Origin: Qipengyuania nanhaisediminis
Lineage (GTDB): Bacteria > Pseudomonadota > Alphaproteobacteria > Sphingomonadales > Sphingomonadaceae
Direction: 5' to 3'
Assembly: GCF_900115585.1 (NCBI RefSeq)
Contig: NZ_FOWZ01000001.1
Location: forward strand, 62,001 to 126,000
Length of the DNA stretch: 64,000 bases
In this document: positions 35,730-45,944 of the stretch, piece after piece
Layout: the number at the start of each line of letters is the position of its first letter
How positions within the stretch are numbered: position 1 is the first letter of the stretch
Notes under the pieces: generated by a model
Seen by the model: only the letters and a program-made list of their open reading frames with translations
Database searches by the model: none
What the model was told of the DNA's origin: nothing
Program-made: the position numbers and the translations under genes

Positions 35730-37915
35730 CCGTACATTTCAAGCAAGACACACCGGACGACAGCAACCGCCTCGACGGAATGAAGCAAGGCGTACTCGGC
35801 AAGTCTATCCGCCGCGTCGAAGGCATGGCCAAGGTGACCGGCACCGCCCCCTATTCCGCCGAATACCCGATAGCCGACTGCGCCGAAGGCGTCCTCGTCA
35901 CCTCCACGATAACGCGTGGCAAGGTCGTTTCGATCGACAAGGACGCGGTACTTTCGATGCCGGGTGTGCTTGCCGTGATCGACGATCCCGCGATGACCAC
36001 CCGCGCCGCGCAGGGCACGGCCGACGAGGCGCCGCAGCAGGAACCGGGCACAGTCTGTTACTGGGGCCAGCCCATAGCCCTGGTCGTGGCGGAAACCTTC
36101 GAACAGGCTCGCGATGCGGCGAAACATCTGCCTATCAACTATCGCGAAGATCCCAGCGCCCCGCTCGATCCCCAAGCTGTCGAAGCGGAAGAGCAGGAGG
36201 ATGAAACCGTTAGGCAGGGCGACCTCGACCACGCCATGGCGACTGCCGCCCATTCGGTGGACGTTACCTACACGACCAAGGGGCATGCCTCGGCGGCGAT
36301 GGAACCGCACGCTTCCATCGCGCAATGGGACGGCGACAAACTGACCGTCTACGCTTCGCTACAGATGCTGAATTACAATATCAGCGAGCTGGCTGATGCG
36401 CTCGGGATGGAAGAAGAAAACGTCCGTCTCGTCTCCCGCTTCGTCGGCGGCGGTTTCGGGTCGAAACTTGGCGTCAGCGAAGACGTGGTCGCAGCTGCCA
36501 TTGCGTCCAAGGAGGTCGGGCGGCCGGTCCGGGTCGTCATGTCCCGGCAACAGGTGTTCCAGTGCGTGATGCGCCGTTCGGAAACGACACAGCATCTTCG
36601 GCTTGCGGCCGATGAGAACGGCAAGCTGATCGGCTTCGGCCATCACGCACTCGTCTCCAACTTGCCCGGAGAAACTTTTGCAGAGCCGGTCCTGCAATCC
36701 TCGCACTTCCTTTACGGCGGCGAGAACCGTGACCTGATGCTCGAAGTCGCGCGGATTCACCGCATGACCGCGGGATCGGTCCGAGCCCCGGGCGAGGCGG
36801 TCGGCATGCCCGCGCTCGAAGGGGCCATGGATGTACTGGCCGAGAAAGCGGGTATCGATCCGGTCGAACTGCGCCTGAAGAACATTCCCGAAGAGGACCC
36901 GGAAGAGGGCCTGCCCTTCTCGTCGCACAAGCTGGCCGAATGCCTCAGGCAGGGGGCCGACGCGTTCGGTTGGGACAGCGGCCCCCGCAGTCCGCGCCAC
37001 ACGTGCGAGGGCGAGTGGTGGGTAGGCACCGGCATGGCGAGCGCCGCGCGCGTCCACAATATCGCCGAGGCCAAGTCACGCGTCACGCTGAAAGCCGACG
37101 GCAGTGCCGTCGTCGAAACTGACATGACCGATATCGGTACGGGGACCTACACGATCCTCGCCCAGCTTGCCGGTGAAATGCTGGGCCTCGAACCTGCGCA
37201 AGTGCTGGTCGAATTGGGCGATACGAAGAATCCGCGCGGGCCCGGATCTGGCGGCAGCTGGGGTGCGGCTTCCATCGGATCGGCGGTCTACATCGCGTGC
37301 AAGGCGGTCCGCGAAGAACTGGGCCAGCGCCTCGGTGTCGGTGAAACCGAACTCGAATTGAAGGACGGGAAAGCCGCCTCGGGAGAAAGCCTGGTCTCGC
37401 TACTCGATGGCAACGACTTGTCCCGCGAAGGGCATTACGAGCCGGGCGACATCAAAGACGATTTCACCGCCTCGGGCTTCGGCGCGTTCTTTGCGCAGGT
37501 CAGGGTGAACCGTTTCACGGGCGAAACCCGCGTCGACCGGATGCTGGGTGCCTTCGGGTTCGGCCGTGTGCTCAACCACAAGACCGCCCGCTCGCAGTGC
37601 CTTGGCGGAATTACCTGGAGCATCGGTGTGGCCCTGACCGAAGCGCTGGAATTTGATCCGCGCGACGGGCACCTTGTGAACTGCGACCTCGCCGAATATC
37701 ACGTGCCGGTCCATCGCGACGTACCCGATCTCGAAGTCGTACTCGTGGAAGAGCGCGATCCGGCGGCCAGCCCGATCCAGGCGAAAGGCATTGGCGAACT
37801 CGGCATGTGCGGCGGTGCAGCCGCGATTGCGAATGCGATCTACAACGCCTGCGGCGCGCGCATCTTCGATTACCCGATGACGCCCGATCGGGTTCTCGCG
37901 GCGATGCCGGACTGA
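35726..37915 (+). CDS. paoC: Molybdenum hydroxylase catalytic subunit, PaoC-like
   Basis: A 729-residue molybdopterin-binding subunit. The N-terminal a/b hammerhead domain (about 20-135) has RRVEGMAKVTGTAPYSAEY and the molybdenum-binding part has FVGGGFGSKLG, SVRAPGEAVGMPALEGAMD and GPGSGGSWGAAS. The catalytic base is Glu691 in KGIGELGMCGGAA. Substrates of this group are aromatic or aliphatic aldehydes or purines; the PaoB insert makes an aldehyde more likely (inference). Start at 35726 is set by the ATGA overlap; a 60-codon upstream extension lies within paoB. The stop overlaps the XdhC gene start by one base. Confidence 0.93.
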   Translation: MTVHFKQDTPDDSNRLDGMKQGVLGKSIRRVEGMAKVTGTAPYSAEYPIADCAEGVLVTSTITRGKVVSIDKDAVLSMPGVLAVIDDPAMTTRAAQGTADEAPQQEPGTVCYWGQPIALVVAETFEQARDAAKHLPINYREDPSAPLDPQAVEAEEQEDETVRQGDLDHAMATAAHSVDVTYTTKGHASAAMEPHASIAQWDGDKLTVYASLQMLNYNISELADALGMEEENVRLVSRFVGGGFGSKLGVSEDVVAAAIASKEVGRPVRVVMSRQQVFQCVMRRSETTQHLRLAADENGKLIGFGHHALVSNLPGETFAEPVLQSSHFLYGGENRDLMLEVARIHRMTAGSVRAPGEAVGMPALEGAMDVLAEKAGIDPVELRLKNIPEEDPEEGLPFSSHKLAECLRQGADAFGWDSGPRSPRHTCEGEWWVGTGMASAARVHNIAEAKSRVTLKADGSAVVETDMTDIGTGTYTILAQLAGEMLGLEPAQVLVELGDTKNPRGPGSGGSWGAASIGSAVYIACKAVREELGQRLGVGETELELKDGKAASGESLVSLLDGNDLSREGHYEPGDIKDDFTASGFGAFFAQVRVNRFTGETRVDRMLGAFGFGRVLNHKTARSQCLGGITWSIGVALTEALEFDPRDGHLVNCDLAEYHVPVHRDVPDLEVVLVEERDPAASPIQAKGIGELGMCGGAAAIANAIYNACGARIFDYPMTPDRVLAAMPD

Positions 37916-38766
37916 TGCTCGACCAGCTGGCCGCGATTGCCCCCTGCAGCGCCGATCATGCGGCGCTGGCCGCAGCGTGCGAAGCGGGCGTTGGCCTTTG
38001 CACCATCGTCGGGATCGAGGGGAGTTTTTCCCGCAGGATAGGCGCGCAACTGGCGGTCCTGCCCGACGGTTCGACCATCGGTAGCCTGTCGGACGGATGC
38101 CTCGAAGCGCAGCTTGCCGCCGACATCCGCGAAATCTCGAAACCTGCGCTCATCCGCTACGGAGCCGGGTCCAAAACCATCGACTTCCGCCTGCCATGCG
38201 GCGGCGGCCTCGACATCCTTCTTGATCCGAACCCCGCGCGCGCTGCTTGCCGCGAGGCCATGACGAAGCTCGATCGCCGTATTCCGGTGAGCATGACTTT
38301 GCCTGATAACGAGCTCCTTGCCGAGCGCCGCTACCTGCCTTCCCTACGCATTGCCGCCTTCGGTGAAGGGCCCGAGCTGGAATATCTCTCGGCCTTGGCG
38401 ATGGCACTCGGGATGGACGTCATGGCATATGACAAGTCGGTTCTCAGTCTCGGGAAAGAGGCAAAGGACTTCAGGCCCGATCGCTGGACGGCCTGCCTTT
38501 TCCTGTTCCACGATCACGAATGGGAATTGCCCCTCCTCGAACAGGTGCTTTCGTCAGAGGCCTTCTATATCGGCGCGCAAGGGGGCGAAAACGCCCGCAT
38601 CGCACGAACTCTCGGTTTGGCGCGAAGAGGTCTAACGGAAGAAGCGATCGCTCGCATTCGCAGCCCACTGGGGCTCATCCCGTCCTGCAAGACGCCGCAG
38701 GCTCTCGCTCTTTCCGCGCTCGCCGAAGTCGTGTCAGAGTACGAAAGATTGCATGACACCGCTTGA
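37915..38766 (+). CDS. xdhC: XdhC-family molybdenum cofactor chaperone
   Basis: A 283-residue XdhC/PaoD-type protein. The N-terminal XdhC/CoxI domain has VGIEGSFSRRIGAQLAVLPD, SLSDGCLEAQLA and LPCGGGLDILLDP, with the cysteines implicated in holding the sulfurated cofactor. The C-terminal Rossmann-like half has AAFGEGPELEYLSALA and FLFHDHEWELPLL with GAQGGENARI. It protects and inserts sulfurated molybdenum cofactor into the adjacent hydroxylase. Overlaps paoC by one base and the mocA-like gene by 14 bases. Confidence 0.9.
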   Translation: MLDQLAAIAPCSADHAALAAACEAGVGLCTIVGIEGSFSRRIGAQLAVLPDGSTIGSLSDGCLEAQLAADIREISKPALIRYGAGSKTIDFRLPCGGGLDILLDPNPARAACREAMTKLDRRIPVSMTLPDNELLAERRYLPSLRIAAFGEGPELEYLSALAMALGMDVMAYDKSVLSLGKEAKDFRPDRWTACLFLFHDHEWELPLLEQVLSSEAFYIGAQGGENARIARTLGLARRGLTEEAIARIRSPLGLIPSCKTPQALALSALAEVVSEYERLHDTA

Positions 38767-39316
38767 TCCCGGCATCGCGCTGATCCTTCTCGCCGCCGGG
38801 CGCAGCGAGAGGTTTGGCGGCGACAAGCTTGTAGCGGACTATAAGGGCAAACCGCTGTGGACGTGGGCTGCAACGGCTGCCGAAAAAGCAGGCTTTCAGC
38901 ATCTCTATATCGTGATGGCGCCGCGCAATTCGATCGAGCCGGGCACCCGGTGGAATCGGGTGGTAAATGCCGAGGCAGTGCGAGGCATGGGAACCTCGAT
39001 CGCGGCCGGGGTTGCGGCAGCACAGGCACACGAACGCGTGGTGATTGCCCTTGCGGATATGCCCAGGGTTACAGCGTCGCACCTGCGCACGCTCGCTCAA
39101 GCAAGCGGACCGCTCTTCACCCGACAGTCCGACGGCAAGGCTGGGTGCCCCGCTGCCTTCGACAGGGCGTCTTTCGCACAATTACGCGAACTCGACGGCT
39201 ACCGCGGGGCGCGCATCCTGGCGGGTCCCGACGTCAATATGGTGGAGCCGGCGGCCCCCGATATGCTCGTCGATATCGATCGCAGAAGCGAACTGGATGC
39301 CGAAAACGCGCGCTGA
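38753..39316 (+). CDS. mocA: MocA-like molybdenum cofactor nucleotidyltransferase
   Basis: A 187-residue nucleotidyltransferase of the NTP_transf_3 group. The N-terminal loop ILLAAGRSERFGGDKLVADY and the metal-binding ALADMPRVTASHL are as in MocA, which adds CMP to molybdopterin to form MCD, the cofactor form used by PaoC-type enzymes. CTP rather than GTP specificity is inferred from neighbourhood. It overlaps xdhC by 14 bases, ending a five-gene operon that begins at 34240, and runs convergently into the MFS gene (6 bases). Confidence 0.88.
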   Translation: MTPLDPGIALILLAAGRSERFGGDKLVADYKGKPLWTWAATAAEKAGFQHLYIVMAPRNSIEPGTRWNRVVNAEAVRGMGTSIAAGVAAAQAHERVVIALADMPRVTASHLRTLAQASGPLFTRQSDGKAGCPAAFDRASFAQLRELDGYRGARILAGPDVNMVEPAAPDMLVDIDRRSELDAENAR

Positions 39317-39322
39317 CGACGA

Positions 39323-40645
39323 TCAGGCGCTTGTGGCCCCGGCTTCCGCCGCGGGCCGATGAGCTAACTGCTTCTCCAGGCATTTGGCGGCGCGCCAGTA
39401 GCAGAAGATGGCGACTGGGGTCGCGCAAGCGATGACGAACAGCGCCTGGCGTAGTGATTCCTGACCGTATTCGGGCGCGAAATAGTCCGAGAGGACGCCC
39501 ACCATGGTCGGTCCCAGGCCTAGCCCGATGAGGTTGATGACGAGAAGCGTGATCGCAGCCCAGACGGCGCGCATGCGCAGCGGCGCGAGCGTCTGGATCA
39601 GCGCGAAAGTCGGGCCGAGATAGCAGGACTGAAACAGGACCGCGATGAAGTAGACGCCTACCGCAAGCGGCGCGCTGTCAGCGACGTAGAACCAGATCAG
39701 GAACGGCAGGGCGATGGTTTTGAGTGCGGCGACCATCAGCGGCTGTGCCTTCAGCCCGTATTTCTCCGACAGGCGATTGGCGAGCCAGCCGCTGCCAAGG
39801 CCGCTCGCAACCCCTGCGATCGCGAGCAAGGGCGCAACGATATTGCCGACCTGAAGGGTATTGAGACCGAATGACCGGATCAAGTAGGCCGGGGTCCAGC
39901 CGGTCAGCGCATAGCCGATCATCGAGGTTATCGTGACGCCTGCGACCAGCCAGACGGCTGCTGGATTGCCGAAGATTGACCGGAAGCCCGCTCTGATTGA
40001 GGGGGTTTGCGTCTCCTCGACAGCACCCGGCTCGGCGCGGCGCATCGGCTCGGTCGCGAAGAGCTTGACGATGACGGCAAGGATAACGCCGGGCAAGCCG
40101 ATGGCGATGAAGGCGACACGCCAGTCGAAGAAGTACGTCAGGTTGCCGCCGAATATCTGGCCGGCAGCAGCCCCCAAGGTCACGCCCAAGGAATAGATCG
40201 ACAGAGCGAGTGCGCGCTTTTCCGCCGGATAGAGGTCTGCGATAATCGAATGGCTGGGCGGGGAAGAGCCCGCCTCGCCGATCCCCACCCCGATGCGCGC
40301 AAGCAGCAGGTGCACAAAGTTCTGCGCCAGGCCGCAGGCGGCGGTCATACCGCTCCACAAGGCCAGCGCGATGGAGATGATGTTGACCCGGTTCATCCGG
40401 TCCGCAAGCGCTGCGACCGGGATGCCGAGGGTAGCATAGAACAAGGCAAAAGCCAGGCCGGACAGCAGGCCCAGCTGGGTATCGTTCAGCAGCAAGTCCG
40501 CCTTGATATCCTCCAGCAGGATGGCGAGGATCTGCCGGTCCATATAGCTGAAGAAATAGGTGACGGTCAGGAGGATAAGCGTGACCCGCCGCGCACGCGG
40601 GCTCACGGTGTCCACGCCTTGGGCGGGAGCTTGTGCTGTAGTCAT
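39323..40645 (-). CDS. MFS transporter, spinster-like
   Basis: A 440-residue major facilitator with 12 predicted membrane segments. The motif-A loop between segments 2 and 3 reads LADRMNRVNI, and YFFSYMDRQILAILLEDIK at the first segment is typical of the spinster-like group frequent in Sphingomonads, where genes for it sit beside TonB-dependent receptors. Substrate is unknown; aromatic or sterol-like compounds are possibilities. Start at ATG 40645 is preferred over the adjoining TTG 40648. It lies downstream of the broken receptor gene (63 bases). Confidence 0.88.
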   Translation of the reverse strand: MTTAQAPAQGVDTVSPRARRVTLILLTVTYFFSYMDRQILAILLEDIKADLLLNDTQLGLLSGLAFALFYATLGIPVAALADRMNRVNIISIALALWSGMTAACGLAQNFVHLLLARIGVGIGEAGSSPPSHSIIADLYPAEKRALALSIYSLGVTLGAAAGQIFGGNLTYFFDWRVAFIAIGLPGVILAVIVKLFATEPMRRAEPGAVEETQTPSIRAGFRSIFGNPAAVWLVAGVTITSMIGYALTGWTPAYLIRSFGLNTLQVGNIVAPLLAIAGVASGLGSGWLANRLSEKYGLKAQPLMVAALKTIALPFLIWFYVADSAPLAVGVYFIAVLFQSCYLGPTFALIQTLAPLRMRAVWAAITLLVINLIGLGLGPTMVGVLSDYFAPEYGQESLRQALFVIACATPVAIFCYWRAAKCLEKQLAHRPAAEAGATSA

Positions 40646-40708
40646 CAAATGTCCTGAAAATAATCAGGGCGGGACGGACCTTGGCCCGCCCCGCCCTTGA
40701 AGCACGGC

Positions 40709-43678
40709 TTAGAAGCGGGTGCGAAGCCCGATCCGGTAATTGCGACCGATCGCGTTACCGATGAACGGGTTGTAACCCAGCGGCAGCTGCGCTTCGGCAG
40801 GCTCCGCATCGGTGAAGTTCTCGATCGCGCCCTGCAGCTCGACTTCAGCACCTGCCAGGTCGAGTTGCAGCGTCACGGCGATATCATGCTGCGTGTACGA
40901 ACCGCTTTCGATACCGAAATCGGTCGGGCCCTGCGATGTCTGGAAGCACGGATCGCGGTTGATGCAGCGGTCGTCGACCACCCCGTCGATATGGGTGACG
41001 GAGTAGCGAACGTTGAGCATGTCCCAATTCAGGTTCGCATATCCGTTGGCACGCCATTCCGGCACGGTGTTCGGGTCGCGGAAGTAGTTTCCGAAACCGA
41101 CCGCATCGTAGGATTCCTGCACCACGATGCCCTGGACTTCGAAATCGTCGAATTCGTAGCCCAGATTGTAGACCGCATTGCCGCCGAAGGAGAACATTGC
41201 CTCGCCGAACGGCACATCGACATTCAGAGCGAAGTCGAGACCGGAGATATCGACGTCCGGACCGTTCACGAAGTCGGTGCGAACACGGCTGATGTCGAGA
41301 CCGGTCGTCGTGCCCTGTACACAGACATTGTTGCTGAATGTGATCAGGCCGGCGAGCGGGCTGGAGCAGTTCACCGGGGCGTTTCCGGTGGTCTGGCCGT
41401 TGGCCACAAGGCTTGCGATGGCATCACCGGGAGTGGTGGTGATCCGGTCCTTGAGGTTGATCGCCCAGTAGTCGGCACTGAACGTCATGTTCGCCGCACC
41501 CAACGGCACGTTAAAGATGACGCCTGCGTTATAGGTCAGTGCCGTTTCCGGACCCAGGTCGGTCGGGTTGCCGAACACGTCGAGCGACTTGTAGTTGCCG
41601 CCCGCCGCAGTGAAGCCCTGCAGCTGGGTGACCGAGTTCGGTGCAACGTTGATCGCCAGAGGCCCACGGAAAGTGGTACCGATCGATCCGCGCAGCGTCA
41701 GCCAGTCGGTGGCTTCGAAGCGGATAGAGCCCTTCGGGTTGATCGTCGACCCGATGGGGCTGCCATAGTCCTCGAAGCGGATTGCCCCTGCCAGTTCGAG
41801 ACGATCCGTAACCGGTGCATTGACCTCCGCGAAGAGCGCATAGACGTCCTGCGAAAGCCGTGCCGGACGGAAGCCGCCGAGGAAGATGAACGGGCCAACA
41901 CCTTCGGTCGTCGTGCCGACGCAGCTCTGGTCGCCTTCGATGAAGCAGGGATTGATGTCGAGATTGGATTCGTCGTTGATCGGATCGGTGCGATAGTCGT
42001 TCTTACGATACTGCGCACCTACCGCGAACGCCAGCGGTCCGCCGCCGAGTTCGACACCGGTGGGTCCCGAAAGGACCGCGTCGAAGACGACCTGGATTTC
42101 CTCTTCGACCGTGCCGTTGCGTACCTGCAGCCAGCGGACAAGATCTTCGGAGTTTTCGGCGCCGGGCACATAGAATGGGTTACTGATGCCGAGCGCAGGA
42201 TTGCTGGGACCGGCGTTCACGAAAGGGTTGAAGTATACGCAACCGTTTGCGCCCGGTGTCTTACCCGTGCAGTTCTCTCCACCGAACCCATTGAGGGCTG
42301 CCTGGAGACGCGAACCGATGATCCCGGGCGCGAATGCCTCGCGCTTGGATTCCCAGAAGGTTCCGTCGATTTCGAAGACCAGGTCGTTGCCAAGCTCGAA
42401 ATCGAAACCGCCGGTGATGCGCCACGCTTCGTTCTTGGCGCCGCCGGTCCCTGCTCCGCGCTCGGGATCGGCATCGAGCGGGTTACCCAGGTAGCCGAAC
42501 GGGCGGAACAGCACGTTCGTCACCCTCACGATCGGGTTGGTCGGAGAGGATTGTGGGAGACCGACCTGATCGAGAAAGGCCGAAACTCCGGGGTTCGACG
42601 GCGAAGTGGTAAACGCCGACTGGAACCCCGAACCGTTGGGCCCCTGGGTAGGAGGAAAGGCTGGCGAGTAATTGAGCGATTCAAGGTCGCTTTTCGCCCA
42701 CAGAGCATCGGTCTGGAAAGTTACCGTATCGCTCAGTTGTGCCGTGAACTGGGCAAAGACCTGATAGCGGTCTTCGTCCTCGACAATGTTGTCGAACGGG
42801 ACTTAGGTGAAGCGGCAAAGCGCACCATCCTGGAAGCCGCCGAGGTCGTTACAACCCCGGTCAGGCCGTGTTTGCGTATCGACGTTACCCGTGGCGGTAT
42901 CGAAATAGGAAACCGCAACCAGGCCGGGTGTCGAAATTGCGGAATAGGCCGACGGATTGGTAGCGTAGCCGACGTTGATGTAATCGCGTGCGGTGGTGGC
43001 AAGTTCGGAGCGATGCTGCCAGCCGGCGCCAACAACGAGATTGGCATCGCCGAGCTCGAAGCCGGCGAGCGCGCTCATGCTGTAATTGCCATCCGAGCCA
43101 TCTACGAAATTGTAGTCGCCCTGGAGCTCGACCCCTGTGAACCTGCTGCGCGTGATGAAGTTGGCCACCCCGGCGATGGCGTCCGAACCATAGGTCGAAC
43201 CTGCACCGTCCTTCAGGATTTCCACGCGTTCGAGCGCAAAGAGCGGAATAAGCTGCGTATCCACGAAGCCTGCGCCCGGCGTAAGGATGGTACGCTTGCC
43301 ATTCATGAGGACCAGCGTGCGCGTCGCACCAAGTCCGCGAAGGTTGATCGAACCGACGCCCTGGAAGCCCTGCGCATCGGTGCTGAACTGGTTGGAGTCG
43401 CCGAGAACGGCACCGACCGACGGGAGATCCTTGATGAACTCGAGCGGGCTGTCGACGCCCTGCTTGCGGAGATCGTCGGCAGTGAAAACATCGACCGGCA
43501 GTGCGGCATCTTCGGGTGTGCCACGGATAAGGGAGCCTGTGACGACGATGGTATTCGTGTCCGGCTCTTCAGCGCCCGCCTGCTCCGCTTCGGCCTGAGC
43601 GAAGGCGACGCCAGGACATGCAAGCAGCCCGACGCACAGTGCGGTCCGGCCGATCGTCGCATTCAGTCGATTTCTCAT
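40709..43678 (-). pseudogene. TonB-dependent receptor interrupted by one in-frame stop codon
   Basis: A full-length receptor frame of 990 codons is open except for TAA at 42803-42805 (codon 292). Before the stop: signal peptide (residues 1-29, ending GVAFAQA), a TonB box region with NTIVVTGSLIRG, and a plug with GVGSINLRGLGATRTLVLMNGKR. After it, the same frame continues without any shift as VPFDNIVEDEDRYQVFAQF and then a complete barrel with the final GLRTRF. The pattern CRF-T-stop-VPFD suggests an original Tyr codon. GGGGAGAG upstream of 43678 supports the start. If real, the protein is truncated in the barrel; an assembly or sequencing error is the main alternative. Confidence 0.85.
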
Positions 43679-43872
43679 ATTCTCTCCCCGGGCAAAATTG
43701 ACCACGCAAGGGAGAGCGAGGGATCGACAGGCGTCCTCTCGCCTCCCGAACCGATTTCTGTTATTTGCCTCTCCCCGGCATCAGCATACTGCGGGTGGGA
43801 AAATCAAAAACAAGCAGAATTTACCGCCAAGAAGCAGGGTGGACAAACAGCGTTGCTAAAACGCCACCGTAC

Positions 43873-45051
43873 CTAAATTGCGAAACCCCCGAATAAGCGC
43901 TCCATGACGAGGGCAATGTTCCGCTCGTTCGGCTCGCAGCGATAAAGGCGCGCAAGATCGTAGGACGAGTTGGCGCCGACCGCGAGATATTGGGCGGCGA
44001 TAAAGGGATCGACATCCGTTGCCTGCCCCAGCCTGTGCGCTGCAACCAGTTCGGCCACAAACCACCTGTCGAGAGGGGCGGCCTTGCCAATGATCGACAT
44101 TCGAAGATCGCGCGGAAGGCCCGGCAAGGCCGATGACCGGATGATGGGCATCTCCTGGCGCATCTGGATGGAAATGATCGAACCCACGACCGTCGCTATC
44201 CTGTCGAGCGGTTCGCGAAAGCGCACGCTGGCCTCGCGCTGCAGGTGGCTTAACCGCTCGTAGCTTTCTTCGAAGCACTGCTGAACCAGCGCGATCTTTT
44301 CCGAATTGTGGTGATAGAAACTGCCCTTGGTCAGGCCTAGCCGGGCCGCGATCTCGTCGATCGAAGTACCCCTGTAGCCACGTTCGCACACGAGTTGGGT
44401 CGCTGTCCGCAGGAAGCCGTCGACTCTCCCGATGTCCGATCCGGGATTGGATCCCGCGTCTTCTATCCTCTCCCATTCGAACGACGCACCCTCCTGCGCG
44501 ATGCCGTCACACAGCACCCGCGCCAGATCGCTCGCTGCCTTCGGAAATTCCCATTCGCTGAAGTGATCGATCCACGCAGGGATCCAGAACAGGTTTTCCA
44601 ACAGTATCTGCGCCGGGAGAAAGGGCATCTCGTCGGGGATTTCGACATCGTGGCTGGCGAATAGCTCGTTAGCCTGGCGCAGCACTTGTTCGAACCGCGC
44701 TCCAACACGCGAGCGTCGCTCCTTGCTGAGCGTCCGAACCTCACCGAACTGCGGTTTCCGGCTGGATTGCCCCTCGCTCTCCTGGGCCCAGTGATCGATC
44801 TCTATCCGGCACAGGGTTTCGACGGCCTCTTGGAGCGAACGGCTGTCGCGCACCCTGTCGAAACCCTCGCCGACTTCCTCCAGCCGTTCCAGGTATATCG
44901 CCTCGGCCAGCGCCTCGCGGTTCTTGAAGTAATACCTCAGGCTCGAAGGCTTGAGGTCGACCGTTGCGGCGATCTGGTTGGGGTCGAGATCGGCGATGCC
45001 GCCAACCGCGAGCGCCTCTGCCCCAGCCTGCAAGATCCGCGAACGTTTCAT
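43873..45051 (-). CDS. TetR-family regulator with two tandem DNA-binding domains
   Basis: A 392-residue protein with two TetR units in one chain. The first helix-turn-helix is near residues 5-50 (IAATVDLKPSSLRYYFKNRE). The second is at about 210-260 (IDEIAARLGLTKGSFYHHNSE). Each is followed by its own helical ligand-binding-type region, so the chain may mimic a dimer with two different half-site or ligand preferences. Normal TetR proteins are about 200 residues. It lies immediately upstream of, and on the same strand as, the broken receptor gene (194 bases), so it probably controls the receptor-MFS locus (inference). Confidence 0.87.
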   Translation of the reverse strand: MKRSRILQAGAEALAVGGIADLDPNQIAATVDLKPSSLRYYFKNREALAEAIYLERLEEVGEGFDRVRDSRSLQEAVETLCRIEIDHWAQESEGQSSRKPQFGEVRTLSKERRSRVGARFEQVLRQANELFASHDVEIPDEMPFLPAQILLENLFWIPAWIDHFSEWEFPKAASDLARVLCDGIAQEGASFEWERIEDAGSNPGSDIGRVDGFLRTATQLVCERGYRGTSIDEIAARLGLTKGSFYHHNSEKIALVQQCFEESYERLSHLQREASVRFREPLDRIATVVGSIISIQMRQEMPIIRSSALPGLPRDLRMSIIGKAAPLDRWFVAELVAAHRLGQATDVDPFIAAQYLAVGANSSYDLARLYRCEPNERNIALVMERLFGGFAI

Positions 45052-45172
45052 GCGGGTCTTTTAAGAGCGTGCGGCCGGAAGGCAAAGCCCATCGGCCAGG
45101 CTGGCTCAAGGACATTCCCTCTGGGCCCGTGTCCGCGCCCTCGGAGAGTATTGCCGGAGGTAAGGGAAAAGG

Positions 45173-45249
<77 letters not shown>

Positions 45250-45362
45250 ACCACGAGGGCCACCTAGGCATGCTATGGCGGGTGGTCAAGCATGGTTTCA
45301 CCTGTCATCAATCCAAGCGCGAAATTAGCCGCAAGACGGCAAGCAAATGGAGCAAATGCAGC

Positions 45363-45944
45363 TTGGAACCCCTCGACGCCCGAACCGCTCGAAGCCGTGA
45401 CGGAGGGCCATCCTTCTCGCTCGGCTCGCGGGTGCTGCGGGCAATATGGTCGGTCTGCTGGCTGTTGCTCGCGCGCTGGACACCGCCACCGCTGCATGGC
45501 TGGCGCGCATTCCTGCTGAAGTGCTTCGGGGCGAGGCTGGGACCGGATTGCCGCGTCCATGCGAGCGCGCAGATCTGGTGGCCGGGAAACCTCCACTGCG
45601 GGTCGTCGGTCCTGATCGGCCCCGGGACAATCATCTATAATCAGGGCAGGATCACGATCGGCGACGGCGCGATCATTTCGCAGCGGGCACACCTTTGTGC
45701 CGGCACACACGATATTGAGGACCCGCACTTCCAACTGGTCCTTGCCCCCATCGACATCGGGTCATCCTGCTGGGTCGCAGCCGAGGCTTTCGTGGGCCCC
45801 CGGGTTTCCATGGCCGAGGGATCCGTGCTCGCCGCCCGGGGGGTTCTGTTTGCCGACGCAGAGGCGTGGACCGTCTATTCCGGAAATCCCGCCAGCGCCC
45901 TCAAGACGCGCGCGCCGCAAGCTGGCGCAACGTCAGACCGGTAA
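45363..45944 (+). CDS. Putative colanic-acid-type acetyltransferase (WcaF-like, left-handed beta-helix)
   Basis: A 193-residue hexapeptide acyltransferase if translated from TTG 45363, where homologs of this family begin with EPLDARTAR; an ATG at 45270 would add 31 residues close to the tRNA-Lys gene. The N-terminal part has a hydrophobic WSVCWLLLARWTPPPLHGWR. The hexapeptide coil contains ARLGPDCRVHASAQIWWPGN, VLIGPGTIIYNQGRITIGDG and a GTHD active-site His in CAGTHDIEDP. The product likely acetylates an exopolysaccharide sugar, but no polysaccharide cluster surrounds it. Its 3' end overlaps the convergent folK gene by 44 bases. Confidence 0.8.
   Translation: MEPLDARTARSRDGGPSFSLGSRVLRAIWSVCWLLLARWTPPPLHGWRAFLLKCFGARLGPDCRVHASAQIWWPGNLHCGSSVLIGPGTIIYNQGRITIGDGAIISQRAHLCAGTHDIEDPHFQLVLAPIDIGSSCWVAAEAFVGPRVSMAEGSVLAARGVLFADAEAWTVYSGNPASALKTRAPQAGATSDR

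Noticed and set aside
42803..42805. Recoding of the in-frame TAA as an amino acid
   Set aside because: TAA is not used for selenocysteine or pyrrolysine, and no recoding structure is apparent; a nonsense change or error is simpler.
40697..43876. Continuous 1059-codon frame on the plus strand across the broken receptor
   Set aside because: It has no recognisable domain and is explained by codon bias of the opposite strand; it does not give an alternative to the receptor.
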